In this document: in pieces, positions 4,282 to 11,212 of the stretch
How positions within the stretch are numbered: position 1 is the first letter of the stretch
Layout of the letters: every line of letters starts with the position of its first letter
Origin: Collinsella sp.
GTDB taxonomy: Bacteria; Actinomycetota; Coriobacteriia; Coriobacteriales; Coriobacteriaceae
DNA: 11,212 nucleotides
Assembly (NCBI GenBank): GCA_018378775.1
Contig: JAGZWV010000049.1
Coordinates: forward strand, 1-11,212
Direction: 5' to 3'
Position numbers and translations under genes: made by a program
The notes under the pieces: generated by a model
Told to the model about the DNA's origin: nothing
What the model saw: the letters and a program-made list of their open reading frames with translations, nothing else
Database searches by the model: none

Positions 4282-5712
4282 ATGGCTTTTCGTAAAGACT
4301 TTCTGTGGGTCGGCGCGACGGCTGCCAACCAGTGCGAGGGCGCCTATAACGTGGACGGCCGCGGCCTTGCCAACGTGGACGTGTCTCCGCACGGCCCCGA
4401 GCGCTATGCGGTGGTCTCCGGCCAGCGTAAAATGCTCGACTTCGAGGACGGCTATTACTATCCCGCGCAGACCGGCATCGATTTCTATCACCACTACAAA
4501 GAGGACATTGCTCTCTTTGCCGAGATGGGCTTTAAGACCTTCCGTATGAGCCTGGCTTGGACCCGCATCTTCCCCAACGGCGACGAGACCGAGCCCAATG
4601 AGGCTGGCCTGGCCTTCTACGAGGATGTATTCCGCGAGTGTCAAAAGCACGGCATCGAGCCGCTCGTGACCATCGCGCACTTCGACTGTCCGATTCACCT
4701 CATCAAGGAGTACGGCGGCTGGCGCAACCGTAAGCTCATCGACTTCTACAAGAACCTCGCGACCACAATCTTTACCCGCTACAAGGGTCTGGTGAAGTAC
4801 TGGCTTACCTTTAACGAGATCAATATGATCTTGCACCTGCCGTTTATGGGTGCCGGTCTGGTCTTTGAGGAGGGCGAGAACAAGGAGGCTGTCGAGTACC
4901 TGGCCGCCCACAACGAGCTCGTTGCCAGCGCTTGGGCAACCAAGATTGCCCACGAGATCGACCCCGAGGTCAAGATTGGCTGCATGCTCGCCGCAGGTAG
5001 CTACTACCCCTACAGCTGTCGTCCGGGCGATGTGCGCCAGGCGCAGCTCGACAATCAGGACAATTACTTCTTCGTCGACGTTCAGAGCCGTGGCTACTAC
5101 CCGGCCTATGCCGTCAAGAAGCTCGAGCGTCTGGGTATCGATGTGGGCATGACGGACGAGGACCGCGAGATCCTGGCCGCCAACACCGTCGACTTCATCA
5201 GCTTTAGCTATTACAGCACCCGTTGCTCCGCCGGTGCCGATAACCCCGATGTCGAGCGCACCCAGGGCAACGCCTTCGCCGGCGCCAAGAACCCCTACCT
5301 GCAGGAGAGCCAGTGGGGCTGGGCCATCGATCCACTGGGCTTCCGCATTACGCTCAACGACCTGTACGACCGTTATCAGAAGCCGCTGTTTGTGGTTGAG
5401 AACGGCCTGGGCGCCAAGGATGTTGTCGAGGAGGATGGTTCCATCAACGACGACTACCGTATCGACTACCTGCGCCAGCATATCGCCGCGATGCGCGATG
5501 CGGTGACCGAGGACGGCGTTGACCTGCTGGGCTACACCACCTGGGGCCCGATTGACCTGGTGTCTGCCGGCACGGGCGAGATGTCCAAGCGCTACGGCTT
5601 TATCTATGTGGACCGCGATGATGCGGGCAACGGCACCCTCAAGCGCTCCAAAAAGAAGAGCTTCGACTGGTACAAGAAGGTTATCGCCACCAACGGCGAA
5701 GATTTGGCCTAG
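4282..5712 (+). CDS. GH1 6-phospho-beta-glucosidase
   Basis: A cytoplasmic glycoside hydrolase of family 1, 476 residues, the usual full length. It splits phosphorylated beta-glucosides (for example cellobiose-, arbutin- or salicin-phosphate made by a PTS) into glucose 6-phosphate and the aglycone or sugar. The catalytic acid/base is E179 in TFNEIN and the nucleophile E373 in VVENGLG. The N-terminal FLWVGATAANQCEGAYNVDGRG, the IAHFDCPIHL block and WTRIFPNG are typical. The phosphate-binding signature of 6-phospho enzymes is present: S428, K436 and Y438 within TGEMSKRYGF. The ATG at 4282 follows GAAAGGA by 7 bases. It stands alone, with no PTS gene in the window, and a strong hairpin follows. 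It probably lay directly downstream of the DUF4867 gene before the insertion events. Exact sugar specificity cannot be read from sequence. Confidence 0.93.
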   Translation: MAFRKDFLWVGATAANQCEGAYNVDGRGLANVDVSPHGPERYAVVSGQRKMLDFEDGYYYPAQTGIDFYHHYKEDIALFAEMGFKTFRMSLAWTRIFPNGDETEPNEAGLAFYEDVFRECQKHGIEPLVTIAHFDCPIHLIKEYGGWRNRKLIDFYKNLATTIFTRYKGLVKYWLTFNEINMILHLPFMGAGLVFEEGENKEAVEYLAAHNELVASAWATKIAHEIDPEVKIGCMLAAGSYYPYSCRPGDVRQAQLDNQDNYFFVDVQSRGYYPAYAVKKLERLGIDVGMTDEDREILAANTVDFISFSYYSTRCSAGADNPDVERTQGNAFAGAKNPYLQESQWGWAIDPLGFRITLNDLYDRYQKPLFVVENGLGAKDVVEEDGSINDDYRIDYLRQHIAAMRDAVTEDGVDLLGYTTWGPIDLVSAGTGEMSKRYGFIYVDRDDAGNGTLKRSKKKSFDWYKKVIATNGEDLA

Positions 5713-5741
5713 GCTTTCCCGATAACCGTAGCCTCCTAACC

Positions 5742-5777
5742 AAGGCGCCCGGCGAGTATGTGCTCGCCGGGCGCCTT
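5742..5777. terminator. Strong hairpin terminator after the GH1 gene
   Basis: A perfect 15-bp G+C-rich stem, 5742-5756 with 5763-5777, encloses a 6-base loop and starts 29 bases after the stop codon. Only two T residues follow on the plus strand, so efficiency without Rho is uncertain. Position and stem strength still make it the likely transcript end. Confidence 0.65.
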
Positions 5778-5829
5778 GCCGTCTGCGGATTTTGGGACAT
5801 GTGGCCCGCTTTTTGGGCCCATCTGTCGG

Positions 5830-5835
5830 TACACT
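5830..5835 (+). promoter_or_regulatory. -10 element of the signalling operon, leaderless start
   Basis: TACACT ends 9 bases before the ATG at 5845, so RNA would begin at or within about three bases of the start codon. No Shine-Dalgarno precedes this ATG, in keeping with leaderless translation, which is frequent in Actinobacteria. The -35 region has no good match but holds a small dyad (GGCCC 5803-5807, GGGCC 5815-5819) that could be an activator or repressor site. Confidence 0.4.
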
Positions 5836-5844
5836 AAAAGCACT

Positions 5845-7728
5845 ATGGGTACCCGCGAGCGACATATTGGCAACGCGGCCGCCCGATTCGCACCCGTGGC
5901 GGATCCCAGAGGCGGCAGGCTCTTCGCCATGCCGCGATTCCTTGTTGGCATAACACATCGGGTGTACCGTCACCGCGTCTTCGCTATCGCCGGCGCCATC
6001 ACCGCGCTGTTCCTCATGCTTTTGGCAGTCTTGCCGGCACTGTTTGCCTTCGACCCCAAACTTTCTAACGCCGTGCCCGCCTATAGCGAGGTATCCGAAG
6101 GGGTCGTGGATGCGCTCGTCCACTCGAGCTCTCTCCCGCTGCTTGTCGCCGCAATTATATTTTCGATCTGGGGCGTATCGGTCTATCTGCGCTGTTTGGA
6201 CTATGTGTTGCGCCGCCGCCTTGTTGCCGTCGCCACCATCTGCGCCCTGTGGATGATCGAAGTCATTCTCAAGTACAAGTCGTTCACGCCGTTCTATGCC
6301 ACCGTGCTGTGGTACCTGTACTACGTGCCCATGACGCTCATTCCGCTGTTCTACCAGCTGTGTGGTCTGCGCCTTGCGGGCCTGGAGCAACGCCGCCTGG
6401 GTCGCCGCTACCGTGCTGCACTGTGGATTGTGGCCATCCTGCTTATCGGATTTGTGCTCACCAACGATTTTCACCAGCAGGTCTTTCGCTTTGACCGCAC
6501 AAGCGACACCTGGAGCAACGATTACACGTACGGCTGGGGTTATTTCGTCGTCCTCGTGTGGACGGCCTTTGACTTCGTGGCCTTTTTTATCCTGGTTGGT
6601 CGGTCCTCGTCCTTTCGCATCCAGCGATTCTCGGGCACGGCGGCGCTCGTACTGCTGGGTGGCGCATTCTTTGCCATCTCATATGCGTTGCGCGTGCCCT
6701 GGGCATGGAGGCTCAACTTTTCGCTCGTCTATTGCGTCCTGTGCGTGGTGGCGATGGAAATCTGTCTCGATTGCGGTGTCATTCCGTCGTATCACGATAT
6801 CGACGGCATCTTCGGCACCTTGCCGCTTGACCTCAAAGTTCTAACGCGCGACCTGCAGGAAGTCTATGCCACGCCGGTGTCAAAGCCAATGCCGGTAGGC
6901 GTGCGCGAGGAGTTGCGGGTCCAGGAGCACGGGCGCGCCCATGCCTTTGCCGTGGCGTCCGATCCCGGTGTGATGTACCGTGCCTTTCTACTGCTGGGCG
7001 GATCGGCCCTGCTTGCCCAAGACGTGTCGGAGCTCAACGAGCTTAACTGTGAACTGGCACATCGTCGCATGGAGTTGCAGCGTCAAAATGAGCTGCTCGC
7101 CGCCGACTACGACCTTAAGACGCATTTGGCAGATCAAGAGGCCGAGACCTTGCTGATCCAAGACGTGGACCAGGCGCTTGCCCGCGCGCTCGAAGGGATG
7201 TACGACCTGCTGAGCTCGCTGCCGCCGTTGACCGACGAAGCGTCTTCGCACGAGCGTTACCGCATGCTGCAGCGCGCCAAGATGCTCGTTGCCTATTGCA
7301 AACGCAAAGGGTCGCTCACGTTGGCACAGCACGGGGAGAGCGGTTTTGACCGCGACCGTATTCAGCTCATTGCCAACGAGCTCGCAAGCGACCTGCGCAC
7401 CATCGATATCGATTGCGCCTCGATTATCGCCATACGGCGCCCGATGCACGCCAGTACGGTAAGCGCCCTGTACGACTGCGTGTATGACTTTGCGTTTTTT
7501 GCCTACACCACCGACCATCCGGCACTTATGTATCACTTGGGCGACCATGACCGATGCAGTGTCGAGCTGCGCGCCACGCTTTTTTCCAACGATGATGAAG
7601 ATCTTTCGCAGACGCCCGCCGCGCAAGAGCTCGGAAGCGCTCTGCAAGGGCGCAACGTGGCATACCGCCTTGAGGGCGAGCCCGGCCAGCTGCGCATGAT
7701 CGTCTTGATGCCGAGGGCGGGTGAGTGA
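5845..7728 (+). CDS. Polytopic membrane sensor with degenerate histidine-kinase end
   Basis: A 627-residue inner-membrane protein whose first part resembles the 7TM N-terminal domain of histidine kinases. About eight hydrophobic spans are visible, near residues 46-68, 98-117, 126-143, 150-172, 189-207, 231-252, 263-282 and 291-308. The block TNDFHQQVFRF (206-216) recalls the conserved N-x-x-H motif of that domain. A soluble region follows: a PAS-like stretch (315-395), a coiled coil (about 395-440) and a helical dimerisation-like segment. The C-terminus (500-627) has the size of an ATPase lid domain, but the expected N-box Asn and the GxG boxes are missing (ALYDCVYDFAFFAYT stands where the N-box should be). 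No H-box of the ExxRxxHD type is seen either. It is probably a signal-sensing partner of the next gene's kinase. The ATG at 5845 is chosen over an earlier frame start inside the terminator, and over ATG 5929, which lacks a Shine-Dalgarno. Confidence 0.75.
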   Translation: MGTRERHIGNAAARFAPVADPRGGRLFAMPRFLVGITHRVYRHRVFAIAGAITALFLMLLAVLPALFAFDPKLSNAVPAYSEVSEGVVDALVHSSSLPLLVAAIIFSIWGVSVYLRCLDYVLRRRLVAVATICALWMIEVILKYKSFTPFYATVLWYLYYVPMTLIPLFYQLCGLRLAGLEQRRLGRRYRAALWIVAILLIGFVLTNDFHQQVFRFDRTSDTWSNDYTYGWGYFVVLVWTAFDFVAFFILVGRSSSFRIQRFSGTAALVLLGGAFFAISYALRVPWAWRLNFSLVYCVLCVVAMEICLDCGVIPSYHDIDGIFGTLPLDLKVLTRDLQEVYATPVSKPMPVGVREELRVQEHGRAHAFAVASDPGVMYRAFLLLGGSALLAQDVSELNELNCELAHRRMELQRQNELLAADYDLKTHLADQEAETLLIQDVDQALARALEGMYDLLSSLPPLTDEASSHERYRMLQRAKMLVAYCKRKGSLTLAQHGESGFDRDRIQLIANELASDLRTIDIDCASIIAIRRPMHASTVSALYDCVYDFAFFAYTTDHPALMYHLGDHDRCSVELRATLFSNDDEDLSQTPAAQELGSALQGRNVAYRLEGEPGQLRMIVLMPRAGE

Positions 7729-7730
7729 CG

Positions 7731-9224
7731 ATGCAGATTTCGCTCATCCTTCCCCAAATCGTTGCGCTCGATGTTGTCTTTGCCCTGGCTGCGTGTCTGC
7801 AGACGATCCACGTCCCGCTCATTTCATCGCGCCGCTCGTCCTATAACCGTAAGGTGATTTGCGCCTACGAGGCGAGCCTCGTGGTTCACCTGGTGGTTTC
7901 GGCGCTTATCCTGTTTGCGTCGTCTGGCTCGTATCTGGTGGCGCCGCTTGACGTTTGCGCCAGGGCAATGGGCGGAGTGCTGTGGCTCAATGCCGCAATC
8001 TTTGCCTATGGCGTGGTGCTTATGGTGCGCTATCGTCGCCCCGTCATGCTGGTCGAGCTGCTGCTTGTTGTCGCCGTTACACCGCCGGTGGTTTTTGCCA
8101 TGGGCTCGGCGTGGACCGTTGTCCTTATCGCAGAGGGAGCGTTCTTCCTGTTCCGTTCCATCGCGGCGCTCTTGATGGACGTCCGTAACCGCCAGGAGGA
8201 TATCACCATGTTCTCGACGATCGAGACCATCAACGTGATTCCCGTGGGCATCCTGTATCTAGACCCGAGGGGCCGTCCGCTACTCATGAACCGCTGCATG
8301 CGCAAAAACCTGGTGGAACTTCATATGCCAACCGATCTACGCGACATGAGCAGCACATGGAACGACCTGCGCAAACTTAGCATGCAAATGCCCGAAAGCA
8401 GCGCTAATCGCGCCCATATCGACCTTGATCGCTTTGGTAGGGATCGCGTCGTGGTCGAGATCTCTCCTTCCGAGATTCGTCTGTTCGTGCGTGACTCCGT
8501 TACGGTCTCGGGCCGTCCGTTCGAGCGTGTCGTCGGCCTGGACGTGACGGAATACGCACACGCCTACGACCGCTTGGCGCAAGCCAACCACCTGCTTGAG
8601 CTTGCGGGCCAAGAGCTCCAAGCCCAGATCGAAGAAGTCAAAAAAGTTGCCGACAATGCGGCCTACCTACGTATGCGCGCCCGCGTTCACGATGTGATCG
8701 GGCAGCGCCTGTCCATTCTTCATCGCTATTTGGAGGAGGGGCGTCTGGACGATGAGTCGCTCGAGCAGATTGACCCGTTGCTGCGCTCAATCGCCGCCGA
8801 TTTGCGCAGTGGCGGTGCCAGCGAGCCTGCAGAACAGCTGGATGATATCGTCCATGCTTTTGGCCTGGTGAGTGTGCAGATCGATGTTGAGGGTGCGCTG
8901 CCCGAGGACGCGCGTGTCGCCGTCGCATTTTTGCAGATTATCCGCGAGGCCTCGACCAATGCCACCAAGCATGCGCAGGCGCATCGGGTCCACGTGCGTC
9001 TGTGGCAGGAGGGGACGGATGCTGGCGCCGTCGCGCGCATGACGATTTCTAACGACGGGTCCCCGGCCCCCGTATCGTATCGCGAGGGAACGGGTATCCC
9101 AGGTATGAGGCATGTCGCGCAAGATCTGGGCGGCAGCCTAGAGGTCCACGCCGCCCCACCCTTTACGCTTACGGTATCCATCCCGCTCAACGCCAACGAC
9201 ACGTTCCAAAGGAGAAGCTCATGA
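7731..9224 (+). CDS. Membrane sensor histidine kinase (NarL/LuxR-type system)
   Basis: A 497-residue kinase that should autophosphorylate and pass phosphate to the regulator encoded next. About five or six hydrophobic spans fill the first 150 residues. A PAS-like domain (about 165-275), a coiled coil (about 278-312), a dimerisation domain with phospho-acceptor His at about residue 320 (RARVHDVIGQRLS, the HisKA_3-type setting) and a complete ATPase domain follow. The N-box is IIREASTNATKHA (about 403-415) and the G-box is GTGIPGMRH (about 453-461). The ATG at 7731 lies 2 bases after the previous stop, behind a GGTGAG-like Shine-Dalgarno; a GTG at 7725 overlapping that stop is an alternative and adds two residues. 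Its stop overlaps the next ATG. The signal is unknown. Confidence 0.9.
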   Translation: MQISLILPQIVALDVVFALAACLQTIHVPLISSRRSSYNRKVICAYEASLVVHLVVSALILFASSGSYLVAPLDVCARAMGGVLWLNAAIFAYGVVLMVRYRRPVMLVELLLVVAVTPPVVFAMGSAWTVVLIAEGAFFLFRSIAALLMDVRNRQEDITMFSTIETINVIPVGILYLDPRGRPLLMNRCMRKNLVELHMPTDLRDMSSTWNDLRKLSMQMPESSANRAHIDLDRFGRDRVVVEISPSEIRLFVRDSVTVSGRPFERVVGLDVTEYAHAYDRLAQANHLLELAGQELQAQIEEVKKVADNAAYLRMRARVHDVIGQRLSILHRYLEEGRLDDESLEQIDPLLRSIAADLRSGGASEPAEQLDDIVHAFGLVSVQIDVEGALPEDARVAVAFLQIIREASTNATKHAQAHRVHVRLWQEGTDAGAVARMTISNDGSPAPVSYREGTGIPGMRHVAQDLGGSLEVHAAPPFTLTVSIPLNANDTFQRRSS

Positions 9225-9841
9225 TCCGCGTGTTGATCGTCGAAGACCAGGCCATTCTGCGCGAGAGCCTGGCGCGCTCCGTTGGCGACCAGCCCGATAT
9301 GACCGTCGTCGCCGCGATCGCCGATGCCTCCGAGGCCTTGGGTGTCGCGCTCAAGGAGCGTCCGGACATGATACTGATGGACGTATGCACCGAGCATGAT
9401 TCCAACGGCATCGTGGCGGCGGCGCGCATCAAGGAGCAGCTGCCCGAGTGTCGCATCATTATCATGACCGGCATGCCCGAGATCACCTTTGTCGATCAGG
9501 CTCGCGAGGCGGGCGTCGATAGCTTTGTGTACAAGAACGTCGGTATCGACGAGCTGTTCGCCGTGATGCGCTCCACGCTGGCGGGCTATTGCACGTTTCC
9601 CAAGCCGCCCGAAAGCATTTTTTCGGGCACGGCGGCACTCGACGATGTCGAACTGTCGATTTTGCGCCTTGCCTGCGAGGGCAAGAGCCGCCGCGAGATC
9701 GCGGCCGAGCTGTTTATGAGTGAGGGCACCATCAAGCGCCGCATTTCGGAGATTCTGAGCAAGACTGGTTACGACAACATCATGCGCCTGGCCGTACACG
9801 CGGTGACCGAGGGCAGCATCGTTCCCAACATGGAGCGCTAG
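9221..9841 (+). CDS. LuxR/NarL-family response regulator
   Basis: A 206-residue two-domain regulator. The receiver domain (1-120) has the acidic pair E8-D9, phospho-acceptor D54 (ILMDVCTEHDSNG), T83 and K105 in their expected places. The output domain (about 140-198) is a GerE-type helix-turn-helix with CEGKSRREIAAELFMSEGTI and the recognition helix KRRISEILSKTG. It would bind DNA as a dimer when phosphorylated. The ATG overlaps the kinase stop as ATGA and is preceded by AAAGGAG six bases upstream, which implies translational coupling and a fixed kinase-to-regulator ratio. A bidirectional terminator follows. The target genes are unknown; autoregulation of the operon or control of neighbours is possible but not visible. 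Confidence 0.93.
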   Translation: MIRVLIVEDQAILRESLARSVGDQPDMTVVAAIADASEALGVALKERPDMILMDVCTEHDSNGIVAAARIKEQLPECRIIIMTGMPEITFVDQAREAGVDSFVYKNVGIDELFAVMRSTLAGYCTFPKPPESIFSGTAALDDVELSILRLACEGKSRREIAAELFMSEGTIKRRISEILSKTGYDNIMRLAVHAVTEGSIVPNMER

Positions 9842-9861
9842 CGCTCGTTATACATCGGCAT

Positions 9862-9902
9862 AAAAACGGCGGGGCCGCAGGATCAACTCCTGCGGCCCCG
9901 CC
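9862..9902. terminator. Bidirectional terminator between convergent genes
   Basis: A perfect 15-bp stem, 9868-9882 with 9888-9902, with a 5-base loop. On the minus strand the stem is followed directly by TTTTT (complement of 9862-9866), giving a textbook terminator for the lipoprotein gene. On the plus strand it stands 26 bases after the response-regulator stop but lacks a T-run. Confidence 0.85.
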
Positions 9903-9950
9903 TGGTGTGCGCGGATGTGTCCGCCAATCCGCGGCTGATGTTACGTGCCG

Positions 9951-10793
9951 CTACGCGATGGTTGCGCTGTAGGAGGCGACGTCCTCGTAGGAATCGGTCA
10001 GGTAGGCGTCGATGCCGATGGTCGTGTTGACCAGGTCGTCAAGGCTGTCAAGCTCGCCGTTCGAGAACGTGAATTCCTCGGTGGCGTTGGTACCGGGCAT
10101 CAGGTGAGCCGAGAACCAGGGGTCCTTCATAGTGCCGTTGACATTGGTCTTGCCGGAAGGAGCGTAGAAGGTCAGGTCCTTGTCGCTCTTGTTGGTGATG
10201 TTGACGACAAAGCCGATGTCGCCCCAGTCGTCCTTGAATTTCTCGGTGATGGTGATGGTGCACAGATCGTCATCGGCGACGGTGACGGCGGGGGAGATTT
10301 CGACACTCTGGACGTCGTCGTCTTCGACGGCCTCATCGACCTCTTCTTCCTTCTCGGCCGCCTCGCGATCCTTCTTCACCGTGCCGGACAGATCCTTGTC
10401 GGACTTGGTGAAGATAAGCTTGTCGCCTTCCACCTCAAGGACGAGCTTGTCGTCCTTGAGCTTCAGGTCGTGCGACTCATCTTCGGCGGTGATCGTTACG
10501 GTGGTGGCGTCCTTGGCTTCCCATTTCAGGTCGGCGACCTCAAGGAACATATCGAGGACGCCTGTGCCGTCCTCGTCGAGGATCAGGACGCAGTTGAGGC
10601 CCCACTCCTTGAGCATATCCATGTACTCATCGGTGAGCTCTTCGCCATCCAAGGTTCCACCCGAGTACTGCCAGCTGCCGACGAAGTTGGCCTTGGGGTC
10701 TTTGCCGCCGCCGCTGCAGCCCGTCAGGGCAAAGGCGAGCGCCAGGACGCATGTCAGGAATGCGAGTACGGATTTTTTGAACGTTGTCTTCAT
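9951..10793 (-). CDS. Secreted lipoprotein with two beta-rich domains
   Basis: A 280-residue lipoprotein, exported and anchored to the outer face of the cell membrane. The signal peptide has a basic start (MKTTFKK), a hydrophobic core and lipobox ALTGC, with Cys26 the predicted lipidated residue, followed by a Ser-Gly linker. Residues about 37-137 (FVGSWQYSGG, then LNCVLILDEDGTGVLDM and repeated TVTIT/LVLEVEG strands) resemble lipocalin-like domains of gut bacterial lipoproteins. A Glu/Asp/Lys-rich, probably flexible linker covers about 140-165. The last domain (about 170-280: TITITEKF, IGFVVNITNKSDKDLTFYA, ATEEFTF) looks like an immunoglobulin-like beta sandwich. Start ATG 10793 has a strong AAAGGAGG five bases upstream. 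No enzymatic motif is seen and no function can be given. Confidence 0.85.
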   Translation of the reverse strand: MKTTFKKSVLAFLTCVLALAFALTGCSGGGKDPKANFVGSWQYSGGTLDGEELTDEYMDMLKEWGLNCVLILDEDGTGVLDMFLEVADLKWEAKDATTVTITAEDESHDLKLKDDKLVLEVEGDKLIFTKSDKDLSGTVKKDREAAEKEEEVDEAVEDDDVQSVEISPAVTVADDDLCTITITEKFKDDWGDIGFVVNITNKSDKDLTFYAPSGKTNVNGTMKDPWFSAHLMPGTNATEEFTFSNGELDSLDDLVNTTIGIDAYLTDSYEDVASYSATIA

Positions 10794-10832
10794 GGTGTCC
10801 TCCTTTATCGAACGAAACCCATAGAAGCAAAT

Positions 10833-10854
10833 GCGGGGGTGGCGGAACCCCCGC
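10833..10854 (-). terminator. Hairpin between the zinc-ribbon protein gene and the lipoprotein gene
   Basis: GCGGGGGT (10833-10840) pairs with ACCCCCGC (10847-10854). It lies 19 bases past the stop codon of the upstream minus-strand gene. The tail on that strand (ATTTGCTTC) is only weakly T-rich, so it may end some transcripts and let others read into the lipoprotein gene, or it may only protect RNA. Confidence 0.45.
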
Positions 10855-10873
10855 CAATTACCAGATAGAGGGG

Positions 10874-11212
10874 TTAGGGCCTGGGCGTTCCGCAGTTGCT
10901 GCAGAACTTGCCGCCGTTTTCGCTACCGCAGTTGGGGCAGAACCACTTGGCCGGTGCCGGGGCGGGTGCGGGGCTGCCGCACTCGGAGCAGAACTTGCCG
11001 GTGTTGGTGGCGCCGCAGCTGCAGGTCCATGCGCCGGCCGCAGGTGCGGCAGCGGGTGCCGGTGCGGGGGCGGGAGCCGGAGCCGGCTGCGGGGCAGCCT
11101 GCTGCTGTGCCTGACCGGCGGCGAACAGCTGGCTGGCGTTCATGCCGCCCATGCCACCTGCCATGCCCATGCCCATAAAGCCTGCCATCGCGCCGTTGGG
11201 GTTGGCCGCTGC
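10874..11212 (-). CDS. C-terminal part of a zinc-ribbon protein, probably SPFH-domain family
   Basis: The frame is open to the window edge, so the gene begins outside; 112 codons are visible. They show a Met/Gly-rich stretch (GFMGMGMAGGMGGMN), a Gln/Ala/Pro low-complexity linker with alternating Pro-Ala, and two zinc-ribbon knuckle pairs: CSC-x8-CSEC and CPNC-x8-CSNC. This tail, with an NPNGAM lead-in, matches the C-terminus of the SPFH/band-7 proteins annotated as virion-core-like in gut Firmicutes and Actinobacteria, which form membrane-associated assemblies. The SPFH domain itself is not in view, so that assignment is from memory of such tails. The ATG at 11188 is probably internal, since coding-like residues continue upstream of it. 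The other possibility is an unrelated zinc-ribbon membrane protein. Confidence 0.7.
   Translation of the reverse strand, partial: AAANPNGAMAGFMGMGMAGGMGGMNASQLFAAGQAQQQAAPQPAPAPAPAPAPAAAPAAGAWTCSCGATNTGKFCSECGSPAPAPAPAKWFCPNCGSENGGKFCSNCGTPRP

Noticed and set aside
4144..6474. A 776-codon open frame on the minus strand
   Set aside because: It lies antisense to the GH1 enzyme and the sensor gene, both certain from conserved motifs. The long frame arises from G+C-rich third positions. Its protein has no recognisable domain and it crosses the terminator and the intergenic region.
9945..10868. Plus-strand frames of 307 and 214 codons opposite the lipoprotein gene
   Set aside because: The minus-strand gene has a signal peptide, a lipobox and a strong ribosome-binding site. 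The plus-strand frames have Ser- or Gly/Asp-rich shadow composition.

Overview
The window looks like chromosomal DNA of a high-G+C gut Actinobacterium of the class Coriobacteriia, most like Collinsella. This is inferred from protein character and codon use; no rRNA or other marker gene is present to confirm it. Genes are strongly biased to G or C at the third codon position, which leaves long stop-free antisense frames that are not genes.

Layout. 1-267 is the 3' end of luxS with a terminator. 412-1056 is a DUF4867-family protein behind a well-formed promoter and an unusual set of four phased half-sites. 1002-4134 is an accessory island. Two copies (about 93% alike by eye) of a unit flank a lone minus-strand AAA/Orc1-like ATPase gene (2711-3817). 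The unit is the last ~55 bases of the DUF4867 gene plus three intergenic palindromes. The upstream copy is split by a 1454-bp IS3-family insertion sequence (IS150-like), 1235-2688, with a 3-bp target duplication exactly at the axis of the third palindrome. 4282-5712 encodes a GH1 6-phospho-beta-glucosidase. 5845-9841 is a three-gene signalling operon: a polytopic membrane protein with a 7TM-histidine-kinase-like N-terminus and a degenerate kinase end, a canonical membrane histidine kinase, and a LuxR/NarL-type response regulator. The minus strand then holds a two-domain lipoprotein gene (9951-10793) and the 3' end of a gene for a zinc-ribbon-tailed protein that resembles SPFH-domain proteins (10874 to the window edge).

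How it fits together. Removing the IS and the ATPase cassette gives a simple ancestral order: DUF4867 gene, palindrome unit, GH1 gene. This suggests a small carbohydrate-use neighbourhood later disrupted by repeat-associated gene gain and then an IS hit. The signalling operon is tightly coupled (2-nt gap, then a 4-nt ATGA overlap), and its first gene appears to be translated from a leaderless or nearly leaderless transcript.

The most unusual signals are: IS insertion at a palindrome's exact dyad centre, with the uninterrupted sister palindrome present in the same window; arms of the palindromes alternating in orientation every ~41 bp; the repeat-bounded ATPase cassette carrying a stolen gene end; an IS hairpin that hides the transposase ribosome-binding site; the broken orfA/orfB register of the IS; and the four-half-site operator.
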